Source: Cognatiluteimonas lumbrici (GTDB lineage Bacteria > Pseudomonadota > Gammaproteobacteria > Xanthomonadales > Xanthomonadaceae). Taken from it: a stretch of DNA of 64,000 nt. A model generated the notes under the pieces. That model worked only from the letters and a program-made list of their open reading frames with translations. It did not search any database and was not told the origin of the DNA. Positions 35,324-43,262 of this stretch are shown here, piece by piece. Numbering within the stretch: position 1 is the first letter of the stretch; every line of letters starts with the position of its first letter. A program made the position numbers and the translations under genes. The DNA lies in assembly GCF_006476065.1 (NCBI RefSeq), contig NZ_ML636798.1, forward strand, positions 2,244,207-2,308,206, written 5' to 3'.

Positions 35324-36067
35324 ATGAGTCTTGAAATGCTTGCCGACCCGCAGACCTGGATCCTGCTGGTCACGCTCAGTTCGATCGAGATCGTCCTCGG
35401 CATCGACAACCTCGTCTTCATCTCGATCGCGGTCAGCCGCCTGCCGCCCACGACCCGCGAGCGCGCGCGCAAGTTCGGCATCGCCGCCGCCTGCATCACC
35501 CGCATCGCGCTGCTGCTGACGCTCGCGTTCCTGGCGCACATGAAGCAGGACATCTTCAGCGTGTTCGGGCACGGCTTCTCGGTGCGCGACCTGGTGCTGC
35601 TGCTCGGCGGCATCTTCCTGGTGTTCAAGGGCATCGCCGAGATCCGCGACCAGGTCGCCGGCGAACCGGAAGCCGAGGACATCCACACCCGGCCGGCCGC
35701 CTCCTTCGGCGCGGTGATCGCGCAGATCGCGGTGATCGACATCGTGTTCTCGCTGGACTCGGTGATCGCCGCGGTCGGCATGGCCGAGGAGTACGTGCCG
35801 GTGATGGTGGCCGCGATCCTGCTGGCGGTGGCGGTGATGCTGCTGGCCGCGCGCCCGCTGGGCCACTTCATCGACAACAACCCGACCATCAAGATGCTGG
35901 CGCTGGCATTCATCGTGCTGATCGGCGGCTACCTGGTGGTCGAGGGGCTGGAGATCCACGTGCCCAAGGGCTACATCTACGGCGCGATGGGCTTCTCGGC
36001 GGCGGTGGAAGCCCTGAACCTGTGGGCCAAGCGCCGCGCGCGGCTGCGCGAGGGACGCCGGCCCTAG
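35324..36067 (+). CDS. TerC family membrane protein
   Basis: The protein has 247 residues and seven predicted membrane segments. TerC motifs are TLSSIEIVLGIDNLVFISI near the N-terminus and AVIDIVFSLDSVIAAVGMA (about 138-156), each with the conserved Asp (GIDN, SLDS). TerC proteins are linked to tellurite resistance and, more recently, to manganese export. The length is closer to the YgdQ-like subgroup without CBS domains. The 49-nt upstream gap is too short to hold a Mn riboswitch. Confidence 0.88.
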   Translation: MSLEMLADPQTWILLVTLSSIEIVLGIDNLVFISIAVSRLPPTTRERARKFGIAAACITRIALLLTLAFLAHMKQDIFSVFGHGFSVRDLVLLLGGIFLVFKGIAEIRDQVAGEPEAEDIHTRPAASFGAVIAQIAVIDIVFSLDSVIAAVGMAEEYVPVMVAAILLAVAVMLLAARPLGHFIDNNPTIKMLALAFIVLIGGYLVVEGLEIHVPKGYIYGAMGFSAAVEALNLWAKRRARLREGRRP

Positions 36068-36156
36068 CGGCGCCCCGGTGCCGGGCGAGGGCGCTCGTTG
36101 CGCCTTCACGCCCGGAGTGCTGGAATGCAGCGGTCGTTTCCGTCGTGGGGTTTCCG

Positions 36157-36750
36157 ATGCGTGCGCTCCAGGTCGTCGTGCTCCTGCTGCTTTCCGCGCT
36201 GCTCAGCGGCTGCGGCTACAACGAGATCCAGTCCAGGGACGAGGCGGTGGATGCCGCCTGGTCGCAGGTCCTCAACGTCTACAAGCGCCGTGCCGACCTG
36301 GTGCCGAACCTGGTCGCGACCGTCAAGGGCTACGCTGCCCACGAAGAGCGGGTGTTCACCGAGGTCACCGAGGCGCGCGCGCGGGTCGGCAGCATCAACG
36401 TGGACGCCGGCGATCCCGAGTCGCTGGAACGGTTCCAGCAGGCGCAGGGCCAGCTGCAGGGCGCCATTGGGCGACTGCTGCTGGTGAGCGAGAACTACCC
36501 GCAGCTCAAGGCCGACCAGAACTTCCTGCAGCTGCAGGCGCAGCTCGAGGGCACCGAGAACCGGATCACCGTCGAGCGCCAGCGCTACATCCAGGCGGTG
36601 CAGGACTACAACACCTACATCCGCCGCTTCCCGGTCAACCTCACCGCGAAGCTGTTCGGCTACGACACCAGGCCGAACTTCACCGTGGACGACGTCGAGG
36701 CGATCGAGGACGCGCCGGCGGTGGACTTCGGCCAGCCCGACGCGGGATGA
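36157..36750 (+). CDS. LemA family lipoprotein
   Basis: The protein has 197 residues. A signal peptide with lipobox LLSGC (Cys about 21) is followed by the LemA helical domain: YNEIQSRDEAVDAAWSQVLNVYKRRADLVPNLV, and later NRITVERQRYIQAVQDYNTYIRRFP. LemA proteins are membrane-anchored helical bundles of unclear function, often encoded with TPM-domain proteins, as here. The stop overlaps the next ATG (36747-36750). Confidence 0.92.
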   Translation: MRALQVVVLLLLSALLSGCGYNEIQSRDEAVDAAWSQVLNVYKRRADLVPNLVATVKGYAAHEERVFTEVTEARARVGSINVDAGDPESLERFQQAQGQLQGAIGRLLLVSENYPQLKADQNFLQLQAQLEGTENRITVERQRYIQAVQDYNTYIRRFPVNLTAKLFGYDTRPNFTVDDVEAIEDAPAVDFGQPDAG

Positions 36751-37667
36751 GCCTGCGCCGGCTCGCCGGATGGTTGTTGCTGCCGTGCCTGCTGCTGCCG
36801 GCATGGGCGGCGGCGCAGGGACTGCAGCCGATCCCGCCGCTGGACGCGCCGGTGGTCGACACGACCGGCACCCTCGACGCGGCCACCGTGCAGCGGATCG
36901 AGGCACGGGCGCGAGCCCTGCAGGCATCGAAGGGCAGCCAGTTGCAGGTGCTGATGGTGCCGACCACCGAACCGGAGGACATCGCCGCCTACGCGCAGCG
37001 CGTGTACGACCAGTGGAAGCTGGGCCGCGAATCGGTGGACGACGGCGTGCTGGTGCTGGTCGCCAGGGACGACCGGCGCGTGCGCATCCAGCCCGGCTAC
37101 GGCCTCGAGGGCGCGATCCCGGACGCCACCGCGGCGCGCGTGATCCAGGAGTACATGGTGCCGAGGTTCCGCGACGGGGACTTCGGCGGCGGCCTCGACG
37201 AGGCCACGGCCGTGCTGGCCAGGCTGGTCGAGGGCGAGCCGCTGCCGGAACCGATGGCCGACAGTCGTCCCCGCCCGCGAGGCATCGGCGGCAACTGGAT
37301 GATCGCGCTGTTCGCGGCTTTCATCGTCGCCCAGGTCGCGCGCGGAATCTTCGCGCGAACCCCGAGGGGCGTGCGCGGCGTGCTTGGGGCCGGCGCCGCG
37401 GGCGGGGTCGCCTGGATGATCGGGCAGGCGCTGCTCCTGGGCGGAGTTGGCGCCTTCATCGGATTGCTGTTCGGGCTCGCGCAGGCGCCGTCGGGGCGCG
37501 TGGTGCGCCATGGCGGCTGGGGCGGTTTCGGCGGCCCGCCCTTCGGCGGAGGCTGGGGCGGCGGCGGCTGGGGCGGCGGCGGTCGCAGCGGCGGCGGCTT
37601 CGGCGGGGGCGGCTGGTCCGGCGGCGGCGGCATGAGCGGGGGCGGCGGCGCCTCCGGCAGCTGGTGA
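36747..37667 (+). CDS. TPM domain membrane protein (YgcG type)
   Basis: The protein has 306 residues. It has a signal peptide (MSLRRLAGWLLLPCLLLPAWAAAQ), a TPM_phosphatase domain (about 35-165; VVDTTGTLDAATVQRIEARA, VLVLVARDDRRVRIQPGYGLEG), two hydrophobic segments (about 190-240), and a very glycine/tryptophan-rich tail. Repeated GGGWGG and GGGG units end in SGSW. The architecture matches YgcG-like proteins associated with LemA. The ATGA overlap with lemA and a 10-nt gap to the next TPM gene indicate an operon. Biochemical role is unestablished. Confidence 0.88.
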   Translation: MSLRRLAGWLLLPCLLLPAWAAAQGLQPIPPLDAPVVDTTGTLDAATVQRIEARARALQASKGSQLQVLMVPTTEPEDIAAYAQRVYDQWKLGRESVDDGVLVLVARDDRRVRIQPGYGLEGAIPDATAARVIQEYMVPRFRDGDFGGGLDEATAVLARLVEGEPLPEPMADSRPRPRGIGGNWMIALFAAFIVAQVARGIFARTPRGVRGVLGAGAAGGVAWMIGQALLLGGVGAFIGLLFGLAQAPSGRVVRHGGWGGFGGPPFGGGWGGGGWGGGGRSGGGFGGGGWSGGGGMSGGGGASGSW

Positions 37668-37677
37668 GGCCGGGGCC

Positions 37678-38172
37678 ATGATCGGTCGCCTGTTCCGGCA
37701 CCTGTTCGCGCCCTCGGCGGCGCGCCTGTTCCGCGAGGAGAGCCTGCAGCGGATCGCCGAGGCGGTCGCGCGGGGCGAGGCCACGCATACCGGCGAAACC
37801 TGTTTCGCGGTCGAATCCGCGCTGCCCCTGCGCGCAGTGTTCGCGGGCGTGGACGCGCGCCAGCGCGCCGAGGAGGCTTTCTCGCGCCTGCGCGTTTGGG
37901 ACACCGCGGCCAACAACGGGGTGCTGGTGTACCTGCTGCTGGCCGACCACCGGATCGAGATCGTGGCCGACCGCGGCTTCCGCGGGCGCGTCAGCGACGC
38001 GCAGTGGCGCGGAATCTGCCAGCTGATGGAGGAGCGCCTGCGCGCCGGCGACCCGGAGGCCGCGGCGGTGCAGGGGATCGAGGCCGCGTCGCGGCTGGTG
38101 GCCGCGCATTTCCCGCGCGTGGACGACGTCCCGGACGAGAACGAACTTCCCGACCTGCCGCACCTGTCCTGA
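37678..38172 (+). CDS. TPM domain protein
   Basis: The protein has 164 residues, no signal peptide and a single TPM domain. Visible features are IAEAVARGEATHTGETCFAVESALPL near the start and GVLVYLLLADHRIEIVADRGF in the middle (about 80-101), the same strand pattern as in the neighbouring YgcG-type protein. It completes a lemA-TPM-TPM operon. As it lacks export signals it may face the cytoplasm. Function unknown. Confidence 0.85.
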   Translation: MIGRLFRHLFAPSAARLFREESLQRIAEAVARGEATHTGETCFAVESALPLRAVFAGVDARQRAEEAFSRLRVWDTAANNGVLVYLLLADHRIEIVADRGFRGRVSDAQWRGICQLMEERLRAGDPEAAAVQGIEAASRLVAAHFPRVDDVPDENELPDLPHLS

Positions 38173-38209
38173 GCAGGCACAATAGGCCGGTCCCGCCACG
38201 GAGCCGTCG

Positions 38210-39121
38210 ATGTCGCCCTGGTTGCACCGGATCGATCCGATCGCACTGCAGTTCCCGGAATTCTCCCTCTTCGGCATGACCCTGCACCCGGCCGTGCACT
38301 GGTACGGGGTGATGTACCTGCTCGGCTTCGGCCTGGCGTGGTGGCTCGGCCGCCGACGCGTCCTTCAGGGCCGCCTGCCCGGCGTCGACGCACAGGCGTT
38401 CGGCGACCTCGTGTTCTACGGCATGCTCGGCGTCATCCTCGGTGGCCGGCTCGGCTACATCCTGTTCTACGACCTGTCCGCCTACCTGGCCGACCCGTTG
38501 CAGGTGTTCGAGATCTGGAACGGCGGCATGAGCTTCCACGGCGGCCTCGTCGGCGTCTGCATCGCGGCTTGGTGGTGGGCGCGCAAGCACCGCCTGCACT
38601 TCATGGACGTGGCCGACTTCGTGGCGCCGCTGGTGCCGCCCGGCCTGGGCTTCGGCAGGCTCGGCAACTTCATCAACGGCGAGCTGTGGGGCAAGTACAC
38701 CGGCGGCGACTGGGGCGTGATCTTCCCGCACGCCGAGGCGCCGCTGCTGCGGCTCGCCCCGGAGCAGCTGCAGGCGCTGCACGCCAGCGGCGCGCTCGAC
38801 CGTTACGCGCGGCATCCCTCGCCGCTGTACCAGGCGCTGCTCGAGGGCCTGGTGATGTTCGTGGCCCTGTGGTGGTTCTCCAGCCGCCCGCGCCCGCGCT
38901 ACGCGGTGGCGGGGCTGTTCGCGCTGCTCTACGGCAGCTTCCGCTTCCTGGTCGAGTTCGTGCGCGTCCCCGATGCGCAACTCGGCTACCTGGCGTTCGG
39001 CTGGCTGACCATGGGCCAGTTGCTGAGCCTGCCGCTGGTGGCGCTGGGCCTGTTCTGGCTGTGGAAGTCGCGCAGCGCGCCGACCCTGCAGCCGGTTCCG
39101 GCCCCGGACACGGCGAACTGA
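38210..39121 (+). CDS. lgt: Phosphatidylglycerol-prolipoprotein diacylglyceryl transferase
   Basis: This 303-residue inner-membrane enzyme adds diacylglycerol to the lipobox cysteine. Seven membrane segments are predicted. Conserved motifs are [31 protein letters not shown] and the Lgt signature [45 protein letters not shown] is the last conserved block. It is followed after 1 nt by thyA, and the lgt-thyA pair is common in gammaproteobacteria. Confidence 0.95.
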   Translation: MSPWLHRIDPIALQFPEFSLFGMTLHPAVHWYGVMYLLGFGLAWWLGRRRVLQGRLPGVDAQAFGDLVFYGMLGVILGGRLGYILFYDLSAYLADPLQVFEIWNGGMSFHGGLVGVCIAAWWWARKHRLHFMDVADFVAPLVPPGLGFGRLGNFINGELWGKYTGGDWGVIFPHAEAPLLRLAPEQLQALHASGALDRYARHPSPLYQALLEGLVMFVALWWFSSRPRPRYAVAGLFALLYGSFRFLVEFVRVPDAQLGYLAFGWLTMGQLLSLPLVALGLFWLWKSRSAPTLQPVPAPDTAN

Positions 39122-39122
39122 G

Positions 39123-39917
39123 ATGCGCCAGTACCTCGACCTGCTGCGCCACGTGCTCGAGCAGGGCACCGACAAGGACGACCGCACCGGCACCGGCACG
39201 CGCAGCGTGTTCGGCTGGCAGATGCGCTTCGACCTGCGCGAGGGCTTCCCGCTGGTGACCACGAAGAAGCTGCACCTGCGCTCGATCGTGCACGAGTTGC
39301 TGTGGTTCCTGAAGGGCGAGACCAACATCGCCTACCTGCGCGAGAACAAGGTCTCGATCTGGGACGAGTGGGCGGACGAACAGGGCGAACTCGGGCCGGT
39401 GTACGGCAAGCAATGGCGGCGCTGGACCGGCAGCGACGGCCGCGAAATCGACCAGGTGCGCTGGGTGGTGGACGAGATCCGGCGCAACCCCGATTCGCGG
39501 CGCCTGATCGTGTCCGCATGGAACGTTGCCGACCTGCCGGCGATGGCGTTGATGCCCTGCCACACGCTGTTCCAGTTCTACGTCGCCGACGGGCGCCTGA
39601 GCTGCCAGCTCTACCAGCGCAGCGGCGACATCTTCCTCGGCGTGCCCTTCAACATCGCCAGCTACGCGCTGCTCACCCACATGGTGGCGCAGGTCTGCGG
39701 CCTGGGCGTCGGCGACTTCGTGCACACCCTGGGCGACGCGCACCTGTACTCGAACCACTTCGAGCAGGCGCGCGAGCAGCTTTCGCGCGAGCCGCGGCGG
39801 TTGCCCACGCTGGTGCTCGATCCCGCGGTCGACGACCTGTTCGCCTTCCGCTACGAGCACATCGCGATCGAGGGCTACGACCCGCTGCCCGCGATCAAGG
39901 CACCGGTGGCGGTGTGA
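39123..39917 (+). CDS. thyA: Thymidylate synthase
   Basis: The protein has 264 residues, the same length as E. coli ThyA. It makes dTMP from dUMP with methylene-tetrahydrofolate. The active-site cysteine is C146 in [21 protein letters not shown] near residue 21, [13 protein letters not shown] and the C-terminal [14 protein letters not shown] are conserved. The stop overlaps the GTG start of folA (GTGA, 39914-39917), coupling dTMP synthesis to dihydrofolate recycling. Confidence 0.96.
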   Translation: MRQYLDLLRHVLEQGTDKDDRTGTGTRSVFGWQMRFDLREGFPLVTTKKLHLRSIVHELLWFLKGETNIAYLRENKVSIWDEWADEQGELGPVYGKQWRRWTGSDGREIDQVRWVVDEIRRNPDSRRLIVSAWNVADLPAMALMPCHTLFQFYVADGRLSCQLYQRSGDIFLGVPFNIASYALLTHMVAQVCGLGVGDFVHTLGDAHLYSNHFEQAREQLSREPRRLPTLVLDPAVDDLFAFRYEHIAIEGYDPLPAIKAPVAV

Positions 39918-40405
39918 CCACGCTGACCCTGCTGGCGGCGCTCGACCGCGAATTCGCGATCGGCAAGGACGGCGACCTGCCCTGGCATTTGCCGGACGAC
40001 CTCAAGCGGTTCAAGGCGCTGACCCTCGGCAAGCCGGTGCTGATGGGCCGCCGGACCGCCGAGTCGCTCCGCCGCGCGCTGCCGGGCCGCCGCAACCTCG
40101 TGCTGACGCGCAGCGGCAAGGTCCCGTTCGAGGGCATGGAACCGTTCGGGTCGCTGGACGCGGCACTGCAAGCGGTGCGCGACGCCGGCGAACTCTGGGT
40201 CATCGGCGGCGGCGAAGTGTTCGCCGCGACCCTGCCGCTGGCCACCCGCATGCACCTGACCTGGGTGGACACCGTAGTCGAGGGCGCCGACGCCTTCTTC
40301 CCCCGCTTCGATGCAACACAGTGGCAACCCGTCTCCCGCGAACCGCACCCCGCCGACGACCGCCACGCCCACCCCTTCGAATTCGTCGACTACCACCGCC
40401 AGTAA
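39914..40405 (+). CDS. folA: Dihydrofolate reductase
   Basis: The protein has 163 residues from a GTG start overlapping the thyA stop. It regenerates tetrahydrofolate. DHFR features are [30 protein letters not shown] (catalytic Asp in the PDDL segment), [13 protein letters not shown], and [17 protein letters not shown]. It is convergent with apaH, an arrangement also found in E. coli. The gap between them contains a large inverted repeat. Confidence 0.95.
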   Translation: MTTLTLLAALDREFAIGKDGDLPWHLPDDLKRFKALTLGKPVLMGRRTAESLRRALPGRRNLVLTRSGKVPFEGMEPFGSLDAALQAVRDAGELWVIGGGEVFAATLPLATRMHLTWVDTVVEGADAFFPRFDATQWQPVSREPHPADDRHAHPFEFVDYHRQ

Positions 40406-40456
40406 CGTGCCCCCGGAAACAAGAAGCCGCAGGCTTCGAGTACCAGCGAAGCGCAG

Positions 40457-40526
40457 CGGAGAAGGCGGTGCCCCTGGCCGACGACTCAAAACGCTCTGGA
40501 GGAGGCCAGGGGCACCGCCTTCTCCG
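40457..40526. repeat. Large perfect inverted repeat between folA and apaH
   Basis: Two 23-nt arms (40457-40479 and 40504-40526) are perfect reverse complements and enclose a 24-nt loop. The arms begin CGGAGAAGGCGG and end GTGCCCCTGGCC. The element lies 52 nt after folA and 32 nt before the apaH stop. It could terminate both transcripts, but the arms are longer and the loop larger than usual for a terminator, so it may be a mobile intergenic palindrome. Confidence 0.8.
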
Positions 40527-40530
40527 TGGA

Positions 40531-40557
40531 GCGTCCCTCCGGAGCTCGAAACCCGGA
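40531..40557 (-). repeat. 27-nt intergenic repeat, copy 1 (abuts the apaH stop)
   Basis: This 27-nt segment (plus strand starts GCGTCCCTCC and ends ACCCGGA, containing GAGCTCGAA) matches 58166-58192 at 23 of 27 positions. It is directly adjacent to the apaH stop codon, as copy 2 is to the udgX stop codon. The reading direction is therefore probably that of the minus-strand genes. Function unknown. Confidence 0.6.
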
Positions 40558-41400
40558 TCAGCGCCGCGCCGGATTAGCCGGCACGTCCCGCCCCGGCACC
40601 TGCACGATCCGCAACTCCTCGCTGTCCAGCTGCAGCGCCGTGAGCCTGCCGCCCCAGACCGCCCCGGTGTCGATCGCGTGCACCCCGTGGCCGATGAACA
40701 GCCCCAGCGCCGACCAGTGCCCGCAGACGATCCTGAGGTCGCGCTCCGCGCGCCCGGGCACCGCGTACCACGGATACAGGCCCGGCTGCTGCGTCCCCGG
40801 CGGCCCCTTCTCGTCGAACGCGATGCGCCCGCGCGGGGTGCAGTAGCGCAGGCGCGTGAACACGTTGATGATCGCGCGCTGCCGGTCGTGGCCCGAGAGC
40901 CCCGGCGACCACGCCGGGCGGTCGCCGTACATGTTGCGCAGGAGCTTGCGATAGCCCTCGCCATGGAGCGCACGCTCGACCTCGGCGGCGTGCTTCTGCG
41001 CCAGCTGCGTGGTCCACTTCGGCGCCAGTCCGGCGTGCACCATCATCCAGCCCAGCTCGCGATCGGCATGCAGCAACGGGCGCCCGCGCAGCCAGTCCAG
41101 CATCTCGCGGGCATCGGGCGCGAACAGCACCCGCTGCAGGTCGGGATTGACCTTGCGCTGTTCCTCCGGCCTGCGCTCGGCGATGGCCAGCAGGGACAGG
41201 TCGTGGTTGCCGAGCACGACGACACAGTTGTCGCGCAGCGAATGCACGAGCCGCAAGGTCTCCAGCGACTCGCCGCCACGGTTGACAAGGTCGCCGCAGA
41301 ACCACAGCGTGTCGCGCGCAGGGTCGAAGCGGATGCGCTCCAGCAGCCGCTGCGTCGGCGCATGACATCCCTGCAGGTCGCCGATCGCCCAGATAGCCAT
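40558..41400 (-). CDS. apaH: Symmetrical bis(5'-nucleosyl)-tetraphosphatase
   Basis: This 280-residue calcineurin-like phosphoesterase cleaves Ap4A to two ADP. Metal-binding motifs are GDLQGC (start), GDLVNRGG, GNHDLS and the C-terminal VCGHWSALG. The sequence MAIWAIGDLQGCH is the usual N-terminus. It lies 50 nt downstream of rsmA. The TACACT hexamer 6 nt upstream of its ATG suggests its own leaderless transcript. In E. coli, apaG sits between rsmA and apaH; it is absent here. Confidence 0.94.
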   Translation of the reverse strand: MAIWAIGDLQGCHAPTQRLLERIRFDPARDTLWFCGDLVNRGGESLETLRLVHSLRDNCVVVLGNHDLSLLAIAERRPEEQRKVNPDLQRVLFAPDAREMLDWLRGRPLLHADRELGWMMVHAGLAPKWTTQLAQKHAAEVERALHGEGYRKLLRNMYGDRPAWSPGLSGHDRQRAIINVFTRLRYCTPRGRIAFDEKGPPGTQQPGLYPWYAVPGRAERDLRIVCGHWSALGLFIGHGVHAIDTGAVWGGRLTALQLDSEELRIVQVPGRDVPANPARR

Positions 41401-41406
41401 GGCGCC

Positions 41407-41412
41407 AGTGTA
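41407..41412 (-). promoter_or_regulatory. -10-like hexamer of a possible leaderless promoter (apaH)
   Basis: On the minus strand TACACT is followed by exactly 6 nt (GGCGCC) and the ATG at 41400. No Shine-Dalgarno is visible. It shares its spacing with atl, the rhomboid gene, bioA and lhr. Confidence 0.4.
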
Positions 41413-41450
41413 AGCGGGAATCGCGGGTGCGGCGGCACCCGCCGCCGCGC

Positions 41451-42290
41451 TCAGTGCGCTTCCGGCGGCGCCAGGTTGGCCAGTCGCACGAAACCCTCGA
41501 CCGGGACCTGTTCGGCGCGCATGTCGGGACGCAGGCCCGCGGCCTCGATCAGTGCGGGAGTGGCCACGGCCGCGAGCGCATTGCGCAGCGTCTTGCGGCG
41601 CTGGCCGAACGCGGCGCGCACGATGGCGGCGAATCGCGACGGATCCCCGATGCCGACGGTGCCGGGCGCACGTGGTACCAGCCGCACGACCGCGGAGTCC
41701 ACCTTCGGCGCGGGGCGGAACGCGCCCGGGCCCACGGTGAACAGCGGCGTCACCGTGCAGTACGCCTGCAGCATCACGCTCAGGCGTCCGTAGACCTTGC
41801 TGCCCGGGGCCGCGCCCATGCGCTCGACCACTTCCTTTTGCAGCATGAAGTGCATGTCGCGGATCGCGCCGGCGTGCTCCAGCGCATGGAACAGGATCGG
41901 CGACGACAGGTTGTAGGGCAGGTTGCCGGCCAGGCGCAGCTGTCCGCCGGCCGCCAGCGCGGTGAAGTCCACCTCGAGCACGTCGGCGTTGAGCAGCGTG
42001 AGTTCGCCGCGTGGCGCGGCCGCCGCGGACAGCGGCTCGAGCAGGTCGCGGTCGAACTCGATCGCGGTGAGCGCGCCGTGGCGGTCGAGCAGCGGCAGCG
42101 TCAGCGCACCCTGGCCGGGCCCGATCTCGACGATGCGGTCGCCGGGTCGGGGATCGATCGCCAGCACGATGCGATCGATCACGCCGCGGTCGTGCAGGAA
42201 GTTCTGGCCGAGGTGCTTCTTGGCGTCGCGGCGGAAGCCGTCGGCGTCGCGCGCATCGCGGGCGCGCGGGGCGGGGCGCTGCCGGCTCAC
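41451..42290 (-). CDS. rsmA: 16S rRNA (adenine1518/1519-N6)-dimethyltransferase
   Basis: The protein has 279 residues and starts with GTG, overlapping the pdxA stop (GTGA, 42287-42290). It dimethylates A1518 and A1519 near the 3' end of 16S rRNA. Visible motifs are KKHLGQNFLHD at the start, the SAM site IVEIGPGQGALTLPLL, and catalytic NLPYNLSSPIL. It is part of the lptD-surA-pdxA-rsmA operon. Confidence 0.95.
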   Translation of the reverse strand: MSRQRPAPRARDARDADGFRRDAKKHLGQNFLHDRGVIDRIVLAIDPRPGDRIVEIGPGQGALTLPLLDRHGALTAIEFDRDLLEPLSAAAAPRGELTLLNADVLEVDFTALAAGGQLRLAGNLPYNLSSPILFHALEHAGAIRDMHFMLQKEVVERMGAAPGSKVYGRLSVMLQAYCTVTPLFTVGPGAFRPAPKVDSAVVRLVPRAPGTVGIGDPSRFAAIVRAAFGQRRKTLRNALAAVATPALIEAAGLRPDMRAEQVPVEGFVRLANLAPPEAH

Positions 42291-43261
42291 GCGCGCGCCC
42301 GCCGCAGCGCCAGCCGGCTGCAGGCGTCGATCGCGGCGAACAGGCTCGACGGATCCGCGGTGCCGGTGCCGGCGATGTCGAGCGCGGTGCCGTGGTCCAC
42401 GGCGACCCGCGGGTAGGGCAGGCCCAGGGTCAGGTTCACGGCCTGCTCGAAGCCGCTGTACTTGAGCACCGGCAAGCCCTGGTCGTGGTACATCGCCAGC
42501 ACCGCGTCGCAGTCGCGCAGCTTCGCGGGCAGGAACGCGGTGTCGGCAGGCAGCGGGCCCGCCAGCGACATCCCTTCGGCGCGCAGGCGATCCAGCACCG
42601 GCGCGATCACATCGATCTCCTCGCGCCCCAGGTGCCCGTCCTCGCCCGCGTGCGGGTTCAGGCCGAGCACCAGCACGCGCGGCGCGGGGATGCCGAAGTC
42701 GTCCCGCAGCGCCGCGTGCAGGATCCGCAGCGTGCGTTCCAGCGCCGCCGGGGTGATCGCGTCGGCGACCGCGCGCAGCGGCAGGTGGGTGGTCGCCAGC
42801 GCCACGCGCACGATGTCGTTGGCCAGCATCATCACCACCTCGCGCCCGGCCTGGGCCGCGAGCAGCCCGGTGGTGCCCGTGTAGGCGATGCCGCCGTCGT
42901 TGATGGCGGCCTTGTGCACCGGCCCGGTCACGAGCCCGTCGAGACTGCCGGCGAGGCAGGCGGCGCCGGCCTGCTCGAGCGCGGCGATGGTGGCGGCGGC
43001 GTTGGCGGGGTCCGGGACGCCGGCCTGGACGGCGACCGGGGTCGCGACCTCGACGAGCGGTAGCACCCCGGGTGCGGAAGGGGTGCCAGGGGTAGCGAGC
43101 ACGAGCGGCAATCCGAGGGCGCCGGCGGCGCGCGCCAGCGCGGTGGGGTCCCCGAAGGCGAGCAGGTCCGCATCCCAGGCACGCTGTGCCGCGCGGACGC
43201 AGAGTTCCGGGCCGACGCCGGCCGGCTCGCCCGGAACCAGCGCCAGCCGCGGTCGCGGCAT
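42287..43261 (-). CDS. pdxA: 4-hydroxythreonine-4-phosphate dehydrogenase
   Basis: The protein has 324 residues. It catalyses an NAD-dependent step of pyridoxal-phosphate synthesis. Metal-ligand histidines occur in VTGPVHKAAINDGG, NPHAGEDGHLG and MYHDQGL. The start MPRPRLALVPGEPAGVGPEL has the GEPAG motif of the family. It begins 1 nt after the surA stop and overlaps rsmA by 4 nt. Confidence 0.95.
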   Translation of the reverse strand: MPRPRLALVPGEPAGVGPELCVRAAQRAWDADLLAFGDPTALARAAGALGLPLVLATPGTPSAPGVLPLVEVATPVAVQAGVPDPANAAATIAALEQAGAACLAGSLDGLVTGPVHKAAINDGGIAYTGTTGLLAAQAGREVVMMLANDIVRVALATTHLPLRAVADAITPAALERTLRILHAALRDDFGIPAPRVLVLGLNPHAGEDGHLGREEIDVIAPVLDRLRAEGMSLAGPLPADTAFLPAKLRDCDAVLAMYHDQGLPVLKYSGFEQAVNLTLGLPYPRVAVDHGTALDIAGTGTADPSSLFAAIDACSRLALRRARA

Positions 43262-43262
43262 C

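Noticed and set aside
40311-40577. Small plus-strand frame spanning the folA end and the inverted repeat.
   Set aside because: It overlaps folA in another frame, ends in the palindromic gap and shows no conserved composition.
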